A DNA stretch of 64,000 nt, from contig JAPVLO010000205.1 of the NCBI GenBank assembly GCA_027257055.1, positions 5,642,001 to 5,706,000 on the forward strand, given 5' to 3'. A model generated the notes under the pieces. It was not told where the DNA came from. It saw nothing but the letters and a program-made list of their open reading frames with translations, and did not search any database. This document shows positions 63,235-64,000 of this stretch, piece after piece; position 1 is the first letter of the stretch, and each line of letters starts with the position of its first letter. The stretch is from Cephalopachus bancanus (Eukaryota; Chordata; Mammalia; Primates; Tarsiidae). A program made the position numbers and the translations under genes.

Positions 63235-63795
63235 GATAGCTGAAACTTATTAAACACCTACTATGTATTAAACTCTCTTCTCAGGGCTTATCATGTAAGA
63301 ATTTATTTAATTTTCATGACCATCCTCTGAAATAAGTGCTATTACTATCACTTCATCTTATGGAGATTCAGTAACTCGCCTGAGGTCACACACCAAATGA
63401 GCCAAAGTGGTGAAGTCAAGATTTAGATTCAAGCAGCAGAAGCAGAATTCACACATCTTTTTTTTTTTTTTTTTTTTTTTTTTTTGAGTTGGAGTCTCAC
63501 TCTGTCGCCCAGACTGGAGTGCAGTGGCCGCTTCCGGCCACCGCAACCTCGACCTGCTGGGCTCCGGCGATCCTTCCGCCTCAGCCTTCCAAGCAGCCGG
63601 AATTACAGGAGTGCGCTACCACGCCCGGCTGGTTTTTTGATTTATTGTAGAGATGAGGTCTCGCTGCCCAGGCGGGTCTCGAACCCACGGGCTCAGGCAA
63701 TCCACTCACCTCAGCCTCCCAAAGGCGAGGGATTACAGGCTGAGCCACCAAGCCCGGCGAATTCACACATCTTAACCACTGTGCTCTCCTACATC
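63235..63795 (-). repeat. MIR element interrupted by a young Alu
   Basis: CACCTACTATGTATTAAACTC, TCGCCTGAGGTCACACACC before the Alu and CTTAACCACTGTGCTCTCC after it form one reverse-complement MIR once 63460-63773 is removed. Confidence 0.85.
63460..63758 (-). mobile_element. Alu, young subfamily, inserted in a MIR
   Basis: About 26 T, then a full reverse-complement Alu with the 6-nt deletion (CTCGCTGCCCAGG). The target-site duplication GAATTCACACATCTT lies at 63445-63459 and 63759-63773. It splits an old MIR element. Confidence 0.95.
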
Positions 63796-64000
63796 TTAGA
63801 AGTAGTGAAAGATTTAGGAAAGATAGAGGGAAATGGCCTGTTTCTCTCACTTCATATTAAGCATTACTTACTAAGCTAACTATTTTATTTTTGATTGTGG
63901 GACTTATATGTTATTTTTTCAAGGTTAAATTGCAAAGTAAAAGCAGTATTGTATAAGCAATAATAATGGCTTATACTTTCCACTCCAAAGCATTTCCTAA

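Overview
This is a 64 kb piece of primate nuclear DNA holding one recognisable protein-coding exon. The exon (15234-15400, + strand, both splice sites intact) encodes part of the ligand-binding domain of the delta-2 glutamate receptor, GRID2 (GluD2). No other GRID2 exon was found, so the window is one small exon set in two introns, each longer than what is visible here (at least 15.2 kb upstream and 48.6 kb downstream). All other long reading frames lie in transposons or in unique AT-rich intron.

Organism: there are about 16 Alu elements, and most are dimeric, which indicates a primate. Most belong to an unusual AluJ-like lineage (GCCGGGCTCGGTGGCTCAGC start, second-monomer end GACTCCAACTC). 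It matches neither the AluS/AluY of monkeys and apes nor the Alu types I associate with lemurs and galagos. A tarsier fits best, but this is an inference from remembered consensus sequences.

Layout: 1-5030 is mostly unique intron with one Alu and a MIR. At 5031-5757 an inverted Alu pair flanks a 157 bp spacer. At 6005-10240 there is an internally deleted antisense L1 with its own target-site duplication. At 12378-15001, dense Alus and a MER2/Tigger relic lead up to the exon. At 16571-22986 there is a full-length but dead antisense L1 with a GC-rich 5' end. From 23 kb onward the intron is an old mosaic of L2 and MIR fragments, Tigger and MER5A relics, young Alus, CA/TG microsatellites and an AT-rich low-complexity block at 27.4-27.7 kb.

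The points most worth checking are these: (1) a perfect 130 bp direct duplication flanks the exon, its edge sharing a 14 bp homology with the exon's own 3' splice region; (2) a 32 bp piece of intron has been copied into the L1 about 970 bp away; (3) an Alu subfamily is marked by a 6-nt deletion in the left monomer; (4) a compact 234 bp mariner-like MITE has 36 bp inverted ends; (5) one L1 lacks ORF1 and the endonuclease domain yet is bounded by a clean target-site duplication. I saw no new multi-gene system, CRISPR array, tRNA or rRNA.
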